Shown: positions 1 through 9,103 of the stretch, piece after piece
How positions within the stretch are numbered: the stretch's first letter is position 1
Layout of the letters: every line of letters begins with the position of its first letter
NCBI GenBank assembly: GCA_013298025.1
Contig: JAAFJE010000007.1
Coordinates: forward strand, 62,001 to 126,000
Direction: 5' to 3'
Length of the DNA: 64,000 nucleotides
DNA from: Cytophagales bacterium
GTDB taxonomy: Bacteria > Bacteroidota > Bacteroidia > Cytophagales > Spirosomataceae
Program-made: the position numbers and the translations under genes
Notes under the pieces: generated by a model
Told to the model about the DNA's origin: nothing
What the model saw: the letters and a program-made list of their open reading frames with translations, nothing else
The model's database searches: none

Positions 1-250
1 CCAGCTTTTTACGGTTGCGAGAAATTAGGTAAGGACGTTTGTTGTAAGGCTTTACCAAACGTACATCAAGCTTAAATACTGTACCTACGCCGTATTGCAT
101 TCTGATTTGTCGGCTACATTCTATCCGCAAAGAGCTATCAGCCGCTTGCCCTTCTAAAGGACGCAAGCGAATTTTTCCCCTTTCCAGAATCGACTCTGCA
201 AAAACGTCTAAATACCAAGTGCCTTGTTCTGTAATAAACGAGCGTTTCAT
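1..250 (-). CDS. hypothetical protein, 3' end outside the window
   Basis: An open frame starts at an ATG at 248-250 and runs leftward to the window edge without a stop, giving about 83 residues that begin MKRSFITEQGTWYLDVFAES. The protein is soluble and basic, with many arginines and lysines in the visible part (RLVKPYNKRPYLISRNRKK). No family was recognised. The long non-coding stretch on its right suggests its promoter lies within 251-500. The function is unknown, and the end of the gene cannot be placed. Confidence 0.6.
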   Translation of the reverse strand, partial: MKRSFITEQGTWYLDVFAESILERGKIRLRPLEGQAADSSLRIECSRQIRMQYGVGTVFKLDVRLVKPYNKRPYLISRNRKKL

Positions 251-543
251 CTCCTAATTTCGGTATAGTATGACCACAGTTTACAATAAGTTTGATACAG
301 AAAATTACTTAAATATCAGCATATTACCAAAAAAAAGCCGATTTTATCGTTTATCCACAAGCATTCTTTTGAACGAAATTTATCCAAGAGTTAAATAAAG
401 TCAAGAAATTGATAAAATAGTACTATATACTATACGCAAAGAAAGTTGATATTTGTATCAAATAACCCCAAAGAACAATTATAAGATAAAACAAATCACT
501 CGATTACAGTATTTATTCATAGTAAATTTTGCTACAATCATCC

Positions 544-574
544 ACACCCTATTACTGTCGTAATAGGGTGTTTT
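544..574 (+). terminator. hairpin followed by T4, orphan terminator-like element
   Basis: An 11-12 bp perfect stem (CACCCTATTAC and its complement, 545-555 with 560-570) closes a TGTC loop and is followed by TTTT on the plus strand. No plus-strand gene precedes it in the window, so it may end an unrecognised short transcript or be an isolated inverted repeat. Confidence 0.4.
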
Positions 575-793
575 GTTGCTAATAGATGCGTATTTTTTCT
601 TAGTCCCTGATACCGTTGAATATAGTAATTTTTTGGAGGTGATAAAAGTAGTGCAAAAACAATTTTATTAAAAAAATTTAATAAATACCCGTTATTGTAC
701 TATTGGGAACGTTACCGACAACGATTGCATAAAAAAAAGACTTTCTCTTTTGGAATAATCCCTTTAGTCTTGCTATTTTCGTTGTAAAATTGG

Positions 794-809
794 CTGTAAT
801 ATATTACAG
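794..809. promoter_or_regulatory. 16-bp perfect palindrome
   Basis: CTGTAATATATTACAG is a perfect 16-bp palindrome in otherwise featureless intergenic DNA. The form is that of a dimeric-regulator operator. There is no nearby gene start on its right, so its role is open. Confidence 0.25.
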
Positions 810-912
810 GTAGGGTATTTTACTCATTTTCAGCCACCTCCTTTGCATACATTGCTTCGTTAGAAGCTTCCCAGATATTATCATAGTTTTTATAGAAAAT
901 TGGGTGTAGTTA

Positions 913-946
913 CTGGCACTGTAATATTTACGGTGTCAGTTTTTTT
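913..946 (+). terminator. hairpin with T-run next to the FUSC gene stop
   Basis: A 12-bp stem with two G-T pairs (913-924 with 928-939) is followed on the plus strand by seven T. On the minus strand it lies directly after the FUSC stop codon with an A-run before the stem but no T-run after it. It could be a weak bidirectional terminator. Confidence 0.4.
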
Positions 947-3110
947 ATACTTCTACCCTATCTACCACTCTCCGAATATCGAACGCTACTTTTTGGATAT
1001 TGATAAACTGCTCTGGTATGAGCAAAATTCCTTCATCTTCGTGGTTATGATGGTTGCGAATCTGAAACAAAGCAGGCTCGTCGAGCAAGGCTTCTTTATC
1101 TTCCAAACGCTTGATGCTATTTTCTAAGAGGCGTTCTGTATTGCTGGCAATGCTTTGCACTTCTGCCAAGTGTGGGATATGGTCGAAATGCTCGGTGGCG
1201 TACAATGCCAAGGTAGCTACATACGATGAAAACGCATGATTGAGTACCGAAAACTGGTGAATCTCTTTGATATTTACTTGCTTACTTTTGGGTTCGGAAA
1301 ACATCCGTTGAAAGGCCGAAGCCAAGTTGGCGGTTTTTACATACACGTCTTTTCTGGCAAGTTTATGCGGTAAGCTTTCAAAAGACTTGCCTCGGTACAA
1401 GCCTCGTATTTGGCGATAGTACTGCAAATTGGCTCGCAACATTTCGACCAATGCTTTGTGTACTTTTTCTTTCTCCCAAGTTGGAAACAAAAAATAGCTT
1501 GCCACAAACGCCACTGCTCCCCCAATCAACGTGTCGAGTACCCGTTCTTTGAGCATCGGGATGGTACCAATGCCTAAAAAATCGTACATAATCAGGATAA
1601 AAGGCGTGAGGAATAACACACTAATAACGTAAAACTTACGCTGAAAACTGTATGCCCCCAACATACACACCAGCAAAATCACGAATAACGCTTCTTTTTT
1701 GAGGTTGAGCCATAAAATAACCAAACCAATGCCCGCTCCTATCAGTGTGCCAATGAGCCGATGATAATTGCGTTCTTTGGTAAGGCTAAACGCAGGTTTC
1801 ATGATGACCATAATTGTCAGCAAAATCCAGTTGCTATGCAAAAAAGCAAACGATTGGGCAATCAAAAAGCCTGCCAGCATGACCAACGCCACCCGCAACG
1901 AATGTCGGCATATTTCAGAATCGAGGGTAAGGTTTTCTCTAAAAACCTTGGGTTCATAATCTTGGTGGGCAATAAACGGGCTTGTTTCTAATCCGTGCTT
2001 ATTGAGTTTCTTTTTCTTTTTTACTTTAAAATATCCTACGATTTTTTTTAAGCGTAAAAAGATATTTTTAATGTTTACCTCAATATTTTTCAAAGCTCCG
2101 ATGCTCAAAGCATCAAATTGGGCAGCATTCGGGCTTTCCTCTAAGTCGAGAATAGCCTGATGCAAGTCTTGTAATTTACGAGGAATGGTAGGCGAAAGAT
2201 GCGGAATAGTACCCAGCTTGAGTGCATAGCCAATGTTTTCTAAATCGTCTGACAACAATACGAGCAAATCTTCGTATTTGTGCAAAATACCAATTTTGTC
2301 GAAGGCTTGGTGCAAGTTTTTATAATTGTAAAACGTTGACATAATCTGCTCGAAGAGGTCAATCATATCGGCAAAAACCACTACCAAAAAACGCCCTTCT
2401 TGCGTCGATTCTCGTACAATTTCACGTGTTTTAAAGAGCAATTCACGCATGGCATCTTGCTTTTCATTGACCACAATTTGGGCTTCAAGCAGTTTTTGGT
2501 AGTTTTCGTCGTAATTAATATTTTCTTGGTAGAAACCCGCTTTGATACGCATAAATTTACCTACTTCGACCAAGCAATCGCCCAGCGATTGTTGAGCCAA
2601 CCAATACGGACGAATATTGTACAGCGAAATACTCAGCCCTGCATACCAAAGCCCTCCGAACAAAATATACAAGGCATGAAAAACAATATCTTTCAAAGGA
2701 CGTATATCGCCAATGCTGAGGGTCATGACCAGCAAAGCAGCCGTACCTACAGCGGCAGCCCTTAGCCCATATACATAAAACATCGAAAAAAAGAAGCTCA
2801 TCCCAACAATAAGCAAGCCCAACATAAAGGTTGAAAGATTGGCCAAGCCCATACACAACGCCACCAAAAATATAGTCAGTGTAGTAGCCAGCATGGCATT
2901 ACGACGGTGGATAATAGGCCCGGGCGTATCGACAATACTGGCACACAAAGCCCCCAAAGAGATGGTTATTCCTGTATTAATTTGGTCGAAATGGTAAAGC
3001 ACAAGACTAGGCAGCAGAACCCCAAAGGTAATTCTGACACCATCACCAAAGTAATGGCTTAGGAAGAAATTTTTGATTTCATTGGTAGAGCGTTGCGTAC
3101 TGTAAAGCAT
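945..3110 (-). CDS. FUSC/YccS-type inner-membrane protein
   Basis: This is a large polytopic protein of the FUSC (YccS/YhfK, aromatic-acid-exporter-like) superfamily. It has two blocks of hydrophobic helices, one near residues 10-170 and one in the second half (HSNWILLTIMVIMKPAF region). A long soluble segment with charged coiled-coil-like stretches (KLKKIVGYFKVKKKKKLN) lies between them, and a soluble tail follows. The conserved SNWILLTIMVIMKP sequence is typical of the second FUSC repeat. The frame can be extended to a TTG at 3188, but the ATG at 3108-3110 (MLYSTQRSTNEIKNFF) sits right before the first membrane block and is the likelier start, giving about 721 residues. Members are thought to export organic or aromatic acids; the substrate here is unknown. 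Confidence 0.8.
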   Translation of the reverse strand: MLYSTQRSTNEIKNFFLSHYFGDGVRITFGVLLPSLVLYHFDQINTGITISLGALCASIVDTPGPIIHRRNAMLATTLTIFLVALCMGLANLSTFMLGLLIVGMSFFFSMFYVYGLRAAAVGTAALLVMTLSIGDIRPLKDIVFHALYILFGGLWYAGLSISLYNIRPYWLAQQSLGDCLVEVGKFMRIKAGFYQENINYDENYQKLLEAQIVVNEKQDAMRELLFKTREIVRESTQEGRFLVVVFADMIDLFEQIMSTFYNYKNLHQAFDKIGILHKYEDLLVLLSDDLENIGYALKLGTIPHLSPTIPRKLQDLHQAILDLEESPNAAQFDALSIGALKNIEVNIKNIFLRLKKIVGYFKVKKKKKLNKHGLETSPFIAHQDYEPKVFRENLTLDSEICRHSLRVALVMLAGFLIAQSFAFLHSNWILLTIMVIMKPAFSLTKERNYHRLIGTLIGAGIGLVILWLNLKKEALFVILLVCMLGAYSFQRKFYVISVLFLTPFILIMYDFLGIGTIPMLKERVLDTLIGGAVAFVASYFLFPTWEKEKVHKALVEMLRANLQYYRQIRGLYRGKSFESLPHKLARKDVYVKTANLASAFQRMFSEPKSKQVNIKEIHQFSVLNHAFSSYVATLALYATEHFDHIPHLAEVQSIASNTERLLENSIKRLEDKEALLDEPALFQIRNHHNHEDEGILLIPEQFINIQKVAFDIRRVVDRVEV

Positions 3111-3238
3111 CGATTTTAGAGGAATTGAGTTGTTTTGGCGAATAGCATTTTGCCTAAAGAACAACACTTGGGGCAAACTTGTTCTCAAGATACCAAATTA
3201 CATCATGGTTGCCAATCAATTTTCGTTACATTTAACAC

Positions 3239-3270
3239 AAAAGGCTTCGTCTGGTATGACGAAGCCTTTT
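3239..3270 (-). terminator. intrinsic terminator of the receiver gene
   Basis: A 12-bp perfect stem (3240-3251 with 3258-3269, core AAAGGCTTCGTC) with a 6-nt loop lies about 20 bp after the stop of the minus-strand receiver gene. Short runs of A and T flank the stem on the two sides. Confidence 0.75.
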
Positions 3271-3290
3271 GCCAAAGACGATGATGAAGC

Positions 3291-3692
3291 TTATTCGTCT
3301 TGAAACACCTTCAATTGCTTCAAGTTTTCAAAAGTCAAGGGTTTGGTCACGAAACCATGTACTTCGGCAAAGCCGTGGGCTTTTTCTATGTCGGAAGGAT
3401 TTATCGACGAGCTAACCACGTAGATGGGGATTTCACGCTCGAATTTCTCTTTGATTTTGCTATATTCTTCTAAAAACTCCCAGCCATCCATTACAGGCAT
3501 ATTAATATCGAGTAAAATTAAATCGGGGGTGGGAGCATCTGAAGCCAAACCATTGAAAAAATTGAAGCCTGCAAGCCCATTTTCAAAAATGATGAGGTCG
3601 TCACAAAACTTTTTAGACACGAGCAGTTTTTTGACCCAAAAGCCATAGATATTGTCGTCGTCTATTACACAAATTGTTTTTACAGGTTTCAT
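3291..3692 (-). CDS. single-domain response regulator (CheY-like receiver)
   Basis: 133 residues forming one receiver domain and nothing else. The acidic cluster DDD is at residues 11-13, the phosphoacceptor Asp at 62 within LLDINMPVMDGW, a Ser-rich switch position at VVSSSI and the conserved Lys in TKPLT near residue 117. There is no output domain, so it must act through protein contacts or as a shuttle in a phosphorelay. It is closely similar in layout to the receiver at 21319-21726 (both have SSSI.P.DI.KA and a V..FV.KP tail), so the two are probably paralogues. It is transcribed alone and ends at its own terminator. The ATG at 3690-3692 is unambiguous. Confidence 0.88.
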   Translation of the reverse strand: MKPVKTICVIDDDNIYGFWVKKLLVSKKFCDDLIIFENGLAGFNFFNGLASDAPTPDLILLDINMPVMDGWEFLEEYSKIKEKFEREIPIYVVSSSINPSDIEKAHGFAEVHGFVTKPLTFENLKQLKVFQDE

Positions 3693-4083
3693 TCAAGCAT
3701 TATCTTAAAGTATTGTACTAGACTAATGTGTTATTGCATTGGCTATCAACACAATTGAGTGGTTTTTGTTGTATGATGTATTATTGACACAAATACTCTT
3801 GGGTACGAGTAGTTGAATAGGCATAATGCAGTTGTTGAAAATAGTAGATGTTGATATTAAACACCGAGCAATGCCATACATTACTCCATAGCAAGATAAG
3901 CTAACCGAATGTAGTCAAGTATATTTTTATGCAAGCGCGTTAGGAACGGACTCATATACCATTACAGAATATGACCTTTATGCAAGTATAAGCATATTTT
4001 TTGAACTGCTCGAAAAAAATGCCTATAAATATGTTAATACCTATTTTTTTTGGATAAAATCACGTTGTACAAAAGAATTTACC
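3693..4083. other. intergenic region of about 390 bp
   Basis: AT-rich DNA between the receiver gene and the hybrid kinase gene. It should hold the receiver gene's promoter. No gene, repeat or strong hairpin was seen. Confidence 0.4.
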
Positions 4084-5772
4084 CTATTTTGGCGTAGCAG
4101 CAATCAGATGTTTGGCTAGTACTTTATATAAATCTTGGGCCGTATGAGGTTTGAGCAGGTAGTCGTTCATGTTATTTTTGAGTGATAGAGCAACCGTTTC
4201 GGCATTGTTGTCGGCCGAACTAGCAATAATTGGTAGTTTGGGTAAAATAGTCCAAATCCGTTTGGCAAGCTCAAAGCCATTGAGGTCGGGCATTTGTAAA
4301 TCTACAATAGCAATATCGTATTGATTGCCCTCTTCTACACTTTTGAGGGCATCGAGGGGCGAGCTAAAGGTATGCACGAGCATTCCTTTTTTGGTCAAAT
4401 TGCGGTCGATGATGCGTAGATTTATTTCATTGTCGTCAACGGCCAGCACTCGATAATTTTCAAAGGAAAGCTCTAATAAATGGGTTTCTTCAACAATTTT
4501 TTCTGCGATTTTAAAAGGCATCGTAAAATAAAACTTCGAGCCAACATTCAGTGTCGATTCTACTTTTATTTCGCTACCAAACAAAGCTAGAATTTTCTTG
4601 ATTATCGCCAAACCCAAGCCTGTGCCACCAAACTGCCTCGTTGTGAGTGCCGAAGCTTGAGCAAACTCATCAAAAATCATATCTAACGATTCGGGAGCAA
4701 TACCAATACCAGTATCAGCTACTTCAAACTGTACATTAACCTTTTGTTGTTCGATATTTTGGGCAATACATCGAATACTAATTTCTCCTTTTTTGGTAAA
4801 TTTTACCGCATTAGATACCAAATTGTTGATTACTTGCACCAAGCGAGTGGGGTCGCCGATAAGGTAAGTAGGAATGGCAGGGTCTAGCGCTACTTTTATA
4901 ACATTTCCTCTTTCTTTGGCCCTATGCCAATTGATTTCGACAATATTGCTAATCAGGTCTGACAAATGAAAAGAGATACGCTCAACCTCTACTTTTTGGG
5001 CTTCCAGCTTGCTATAATCTAAAATATCATTGATGATAGACAAAAGCGTTTCGCCTGTAAATTTGAGTACATTTAAAGGGATTTCTTGGTCGGTTCTGGG
5101 GTTTTCTTCCAACAGCAAATTGATATTACCAAGAATAGCGTGCAAAGGCGTGCGTATTTCATGGCTCATCATCGACAAAAACTCTGACTTATCTTTGAGG
5201 GCTATTTCGAGTCGTTCTTTGGCTCGTTCGAGTTCGTGGTTGCTGCTACGAAGGGCATTTTGTTTGATTTCGAGTTCATCTTTTTTCTTTCTTAATTCAA
5301 GCAAATTGACCACCTGCGTACTCAAAGCATAGAGCGTTTTTTCTTGTGCTTGGGTCAAACTTCGAGCAACCGTATCCATGATGCACAAAGTACCAAGGGC
5401 AAGCCCTTGCTCATTGACCAACGGCACACCTGCATAAAAAACGATACCATCTGGAAATTTAACGAGCGAATCTTTGAAACGGGCATCGGTACGCACATCA
5501 TCAATTATCATGATGCGGTAGGGCGGTTGAAGGGTTTCGTTGCAAGCCGATTTTTCTCTTGGCACTTCTTGCACCTCAATTCCTCTTGTCGATTTAAACC
5601 ATTGGCGTTCAGCATCAATAAAGCTAAGTAGGCTTATTGATGTATGGCAGATTTCTTGGGCAATTTTGGTTATATTGTCGAATTCTTGTTCTGGAAGCGT
5701 ATCCATGATATGGTAACTTTCCAAGGCTTTTATTCTTGCTAATTCAACATTCGACAAAGTGGCATTAATCAT
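4084..5772 (-). CDS. GAF-domain hybrid histidine kinase / response regulator
   Basis: 562 residues with no membrane segment, so a cytosolic sensor. Order: a GAF domain at about 25-160 (with the typical REKSACNETL and GTLCIMD segments), a coiled coil at about 160-195, the dimerisation/phosphoacceptor helix with His204 in SMMSHEIRTPLHAI, and an ATP-binding domain with the N box NNLVSNAVKFT, G1 DTGIGIA and G2 GGTGLGLAI. A C-terminal receiver starts near 440 with phosphoacceptor Asp491 in VDLQMPDLNG and Lys in LLKPH. The architecture calls for an Hpt protein to pass phosphate onward; the free Hpt protein at 10900-11286 is one candidate. The signal bound by GAF is unknown. The gene stands alone. 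Confidence 0.9.
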   Translation of the reverse strand: MINATLSNVELARIKALESYHIMDTLPEQEFDNITKIAQEICHTSISLLSFIDAERQWFKSTRGIEVQEVPREKSACNETLQPPYRIMIIDDVRTDARFKDSLVKFPDGIVFYAGVPLVNEQGLALGTLCIMDTVARSLTQAQEKTLYALSTQVVNLLELRKKKDELEIKQNALRSSNHELERAKERLEIALKDKSEFLSMMSHEIRTPLHAILGNINLLLEENPRTDQEIPLNVLKFTGETLLSIINDILDYSKLEAQKVEVERISFHLSDLISNIVEINWHRAKERGNVIKVALDPAIPTYLIGDPTRLVQVINNLVSNAVKFTKKGEISIRCIAQNIEQQKVNVQFEVADTGIGIAPESLDMIFDEFAQASALTTRQFGGTGLGLAIIKKILALFGSEIKVESTLNVGSKFYFTMPFKIAEKIVEETHLLELSFENYRVLAVDDNEINLRIIDRNLTKKGMLVHTFSSPLDALKSVEEGNQYDIAIVDLQMPDLNGFELAKRIWTILPKLPIIASSADNNAETVALSLKNNMNDYLLKPHTAQDLYKVLAKHLIAATPK

Positions 5773-5963
5773 AATCTAAAAATAGTGTTGGGTATAGCAA
5801 CGTACAAAATTACCATTACTATAGTGCTTCAAAAGTAGGTTCGATTGATAAGTAAAGATATGGGATTATTTTTAACTTTATATATAATTGATGACTAACG
5901 ATGATTTGAAAATGTCAAAAGAATAAAATCAACCATCAATAATCACCAGTATAGTATCTTATC

Positions 5964-6713
5964 TCAAGTAAAACGAACATTAATGGTAAGCGTTCCTCTC
6001 GATGTGGCAGGAGCGTTGCCCGGTATAGTGCGTACAAAAGAAGCTTTGCTTCGTAAATAGTTTTTGTACATCGTGATGGTTGAAGGCAACAAACTTTTAC
6101 CTAAAGTATTGATAGCCTGTATTTCACCTTTGCTGTTGAGGATAATTTCAAATTTTACAAAACCTTCTTCATTCGAGATGTTTTCCAAATTGAGGTCATC
6201 CTTAAACGTCCATCCATCAATGTCTAGTCCGTTGGCAGCGTGAGCATTGTGGTAGCTATTGCCGTAGTCATTAGGTATTTTTATAGCCTTTTCATGTACC
6301 CCTTTGTCATCATGCAAAGAACTGGCTCGCTCCTGTACAGGCTCTTTGATAGGACTTTTTTTCAGACTAGTCAACAAACCCGACTGCATAGGCAGAGGCA
6401 TACGTCGAGGGGTCGTTTTTCCTCCACTCCACTTGGGTCTTGCCTTCCATTTGGTATGTAATTTGACGTGTTTGGTAGATTTTGCCCTGATTTTACGTGT
6501 AATTTCTTTGGCAGTCTCTACCTTGGATAAAGGCTTGGGCACTTCTATGATAGTGATAGCCGCCGTTCTATCTATTTTTTGTTCTATTTGCTGTTGTGAC
6601 CAAACCATAATTTTATCAAAACTATAGAGTAAACCACCCGATAGCAACACTGTCCAGAGCAATGCTTTTTCTTTATTGATTCGTTCTTCAAATAATTGCT
6701 GATAAGATTTCAT
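5964..6713 (-). CDS. TonB-like membrane-anchored protein
   Basis: 249 residues. A short cytosolic N-terminus is followed by one membrane helix at about 16-32 (ALLWTVLLSGGLLYSF). Next comes a long hydrophilic, Lys/Pro-rich stretch (about 55-165) and a C-terminal region EGFVKFEIILNSKGEIQAI that resembles the beta strands of the TonB/TolA C-terminal domain. That is the general plan of an energy-transducing protein reaching through the periplasm to an outer-membrane receptor. No ExbB/ExbD genes lie nearby. The similarity is weak, so the call rests mainly on layout. The start ATG at 6711-6713 is the only sensible one. Confidence 0.45.
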   Translation of the reverse strand: MKSYQQLFEERINKEKALLWTVLLSGGLLYSFDKIMVWSQQQIEQKIDRTAAITIIEVPKPLSKVETAKEITRKIRAKSTKHVKLHTKWKARPKWSGGKTTPRRMPLPMQSGLLTSLKKSPIKEPVQERASSLHDDKGVHEKAIKIPNDYGNSYHNAHAANGLDIDGWTFKDDLNLENISNEEGFVKFEIILNSKGEIQAINTLGKSLLPSTITMYKNYLRSKASFVRTIPGNAPATSRGTLTINVRFT

Positions 6714-6831
6714 CGCATTAATTCATTAACAAAGCGGAATATTGCCGCACTAAACCAGTACTCGACAATATGGCGAAATTTTGATACTACAATTCTATAA
6801 AACCGCTACGCTTTCATATTATATTGGTTAT

Positions 6832-7545
6832 TTAATGTTTCATTGTCAATAATTGTCTGATTGACACTAAATGCCCAAACAGCACCACAGGCACTACAAA
6901 TGTTGGCAACCAGCTAAATGGAAAGTACAAAATTGCCACATTGGGTTGGTCAAATGCAAACTTCTGTATGGGCGAGGGTGCTGCCAGCATGGCATTTACC
7001 ACAATATTTAACAAAAGACCAAGACAAACGACGTTCCATAGTAAAACGGCTTTTCGGCTTATTTTTGCTTTTGTCAGCCCGAAATAGGCAATTATTGGTG
7101 CTGTTAGCCCTGCCAGTATATCGAAGTTCCTTCCTTCAAAAGTCATAAGTTCAGGCACTGCTTTGTGGAGAAAAAGCCAAAATAAGACTATTTCAACCGG
7201 CACTCTTACAATGTTGAGATAAGTTAGGTTTTTCAGTGGCAAGCTGTCTATAAATTGTCGGCCATTTGTTGTTGCGAATAAAAATAGGATAATCAAAATA
7301 GTCGGCAAAATACCCATCAAAATTATTTTAGGTGGAAACAACTGCGTATGGGTATTATACGTATTTTGCAATGTTACAACTGCCTGAATTATCAACCAAA
7401 ACACCAAACCAAGCAATATTATCGTTGCTTTTTTACTTGTCGTTTCAGCGTTTGCGTGCTTGATTGTCCAAATAAAAAGTAGTAAAGTCCCAACGGTGGT
7501 CAGTCCAAAAGTTAGCGGAATATATATCGGCAAATTGTCTATCAT
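6832..7545 (-). CDS. polytopic membrane protein of unknown function
   Basis: 237 residues with seven clear hydrophobic helices (for example IPLTFGLTTVGTLLLFIWTI near the start and FSWLPTFVVPVVLFGHLVSI near the end). Short charged loops separate them and there is no recognisable catalytic motif. The even spacing and 7-TM count recall small sensory or carrier-like proteins, but I did not recognise the family. It lies between the TonB-like gene and the glycosyltransferase group and is separated from the latter by a terminator, so it is probably transcribed on its own. Confidence 0.6.
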   Translation of the reverse strand: MIDNLPIYIPLTFGLTTVGTLLLFIWTIKHANAETTSKKATIILLGLVFWLIIQAVVTLQNTYNTHTQLFPPKIILMGILPTILIILFLFATTNGRQFIDSLPLKNLTYLNIVRVPVEIVLFWLFLHKAVPELMTFEGRNFDILAGLTAPIIAYFGLTKAKISRKAVLLWNVVCLGLLLNIVVNAMLAAPSPIQKFAFDQPNVAILYFPFSWLPTFVVPVVLFGHLVSIRQLLTMKH

Positions 7546-7597
7546 TTCTATGGGTGATTGAGGTTTACGATGTCATTTACCACAAGGGGTAAAATAA

Positions 7598-7630
7598 AAT
7601 AATCGCCCATATCATATATAGGCGATTATT
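7598..7630 (-). terminator. intrinsic terminator of the glycosyltransferase operon
   Basis: A 10-bp stem (7598-7607 with 7621-7630, GGCGATTATT and its complement) with a 13-nt AT-rich loop. On the minus strand the stem is followed by TTATTTTA. It lies some 25 bp past the glycosyltransferase stop codon. Confidence 0.7.
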
Positions 7631-7655
7631 TCTCTCTCAAAATCAGTACCAAAAA

Positions 7656-9098
7656 CTACGTTTGTGCGGTTGTTTTATCAGAATTTTCTTTCTTAGCATA
7701 GCCAGTACGGGTCATTTCGCCCCAAGAATGGACTTTTTTAATAAATAAATCATAATTACCTTTAAGCGACCAATACACCGTAAATGGATGATAAACAAAT
7801 GGTTCTAACAGTGCCGTAAAAAACAAGCGGCGTAAATCTTGCGGTTCGGTATATCGGTTGAAAAATTTCTCCTGTGCAAAGACAGCCAAGATAGAGAAAA
7901 ACAAGGCCATAGAGAAAACCAAGGTTAACATACAAGCAAAGAATACCCCACTCACATACCCCAAAAGTCCCATGATAATTGTAAACAAGATACCGAAAGC
8001 TTCTATAAATGGCCCCATCCATTCGGCAATAAACCAGTAGGGGAAACTAAGCCAACCAATCACACCATACTTGGGTCGTAAAAGCATATCTTTGTGCATG
8101 AGTAGGGTTTCGGCTGTACCTCTTGCCCATCGGTTGCGTTGCCGAGATAGCACCTTGCGTGTATCAGGAGCTTCTGTCCAACAAAGCGGCGTAGGTACAT
8201 AAGCCACTTCATACGGAATATCTTTTTGACGCATGAGCTTGTGCAAACGCACCACCAATTCCATGTCTTCGCCTACGGTATTTTTATTGTATCCCCCCAC
8301 TTCAATCACACGTTCACGGTTGAAAATCCCAAATGCACCTGAGATAATAAGCAAACCATTGATAGAACTCCACGCCGTTCTTCCCAACAAAAACGCCCTA
8401 AAATACTCTATCAATTGTACCCTTGGCAAAAACTTGTCAGGCACTTTTAGTTTTACCATGTGTCCGTGAAATACATCAGAATTGTTGTTCAACCACACAA
8501 TCCCACCAACCGCCACTACTTCTTTGGTGCTGTTGATTACTGGGAAAATGAGGTGTTCAAAAGCATTTTCTTCTATCAAGCAGTCCACATCAACACAAGC
8601 GAAATAATCGCTATAGGAAATATTCAAGCCTGCATTCAAGGCATCGGCTTTTCCACCATTTTCTTTATCTACAACTAAAAGATTTTTGAAAGCCCTATTT
8701 TTCGATTTATACACCGCCCGAATCGGCTTACAATCGAGGCGGTATTCGTAGTAATAATCAGCAATTTCTAAATCGTAAAACTGGATGGCTTTTTCTAAGG
8801 TATCGTCTTTACTTCCGTCATTCACTACAATGATTGTGAGGTTGTTATAACCCAGCGACAACAACGAACGAATATTTTCTACGATGGTTAGCCCTTCGTT
8901 ATAAGCAGGAGCAACAACCGAAATAGAAGGCAAAAAAGGATTTTGTCTAAAAGAATGAAAATCAATATTGGTATTAGATTGCTTGTGGTGCTGTAGTACT
9001 TTCCATGAGCGTATTCCCATCAATAAATACGACAGGAATATCATCAAACAGTAAACAAACAATCCGACTTGAACAACAAAAGAAAGAAAGTATAACAT
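7656..9098 (-). CDS. membrane-bound family 2 glycosyltransferase (PgaC/IcaA-like)
   Basis: 480 residues. An N-terminal membrane helix (2-27) is followed by a GT-A catalytic domain and two to three C-terminal helices (about 345-410). Catalytic signatures of processive GT2 enzymes are all present: Asp94 in VNDGS, the DVD pair at 170-172, GED at 276-278 and Q320-RNRW. The overall plan matches poly-N-acetylglucosamine and cellulose-type synthases that polymerise and extrude a polysaccharide across the inner membrane. The gene starts 5 bp after the stop of the HEAT-repeat gene, so the two are co-translated. Upstream lie a receiver and an Hpt gene in the same orientation. The sugar used cannot be told from sequence. 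Confidence 0.85.
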   Translation of the reverse strand: MLYFLSFVVQVGLFVYCLMIFLSYLLMGIRSWKVLQHHKQSNTNIDFHSFRQNPFLPSISVVAPAYNEGLTIVENIRSLLSLGYNNLTIIVVNDGSKDDTLEKAIQFYDLEIADYYYEYRLDCKPIRAVYKSKNRAFKNLLVVDKENGGKADALNAGLNISYSDYFACVDVDCLIEENAFEHLIFPVINSTKEVVAVGGIVWLNNNSDVFHGHMVKLKVPDKFLPRVQLIEYFRAFLLGRTAWSSINGLLIISGAFGIFNRERVIEVGGYNKNTVGEDMELVVRLHKLMRQKDIPYEVAYVPTPLCWTEAPDTRKVLSRQRNRWARGTAETLLMHKDMLLRPKYGVIGWLSFPYWFIAEWMGPFIEAFGILFTIIMGLLGYVSGVFFACMLTLVFSMALFFSILAVFAQEKFFNRYTEPQDLRRLFFTALLEPFVYHPFTVYWSLKGNYDLFIKKVHSWGEMTRTGYAKKENSDKTTAQT

Positions 9099-9103
9099 AA
9101 GAT

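Larger units (their letters stand above)
251..944. other. intergenic region of about 690 bp, no gene seen
   Basis: This AT-rich stretch separates the partial gene at the left edge from the FUSC-type gene. No convincing coding frame was found on either strand. It contains three self-complementary elements listed separately: the hairpin at 544-574, the palindrome at 794-809 and the hairpin at 913-946. Confidence 0.5.
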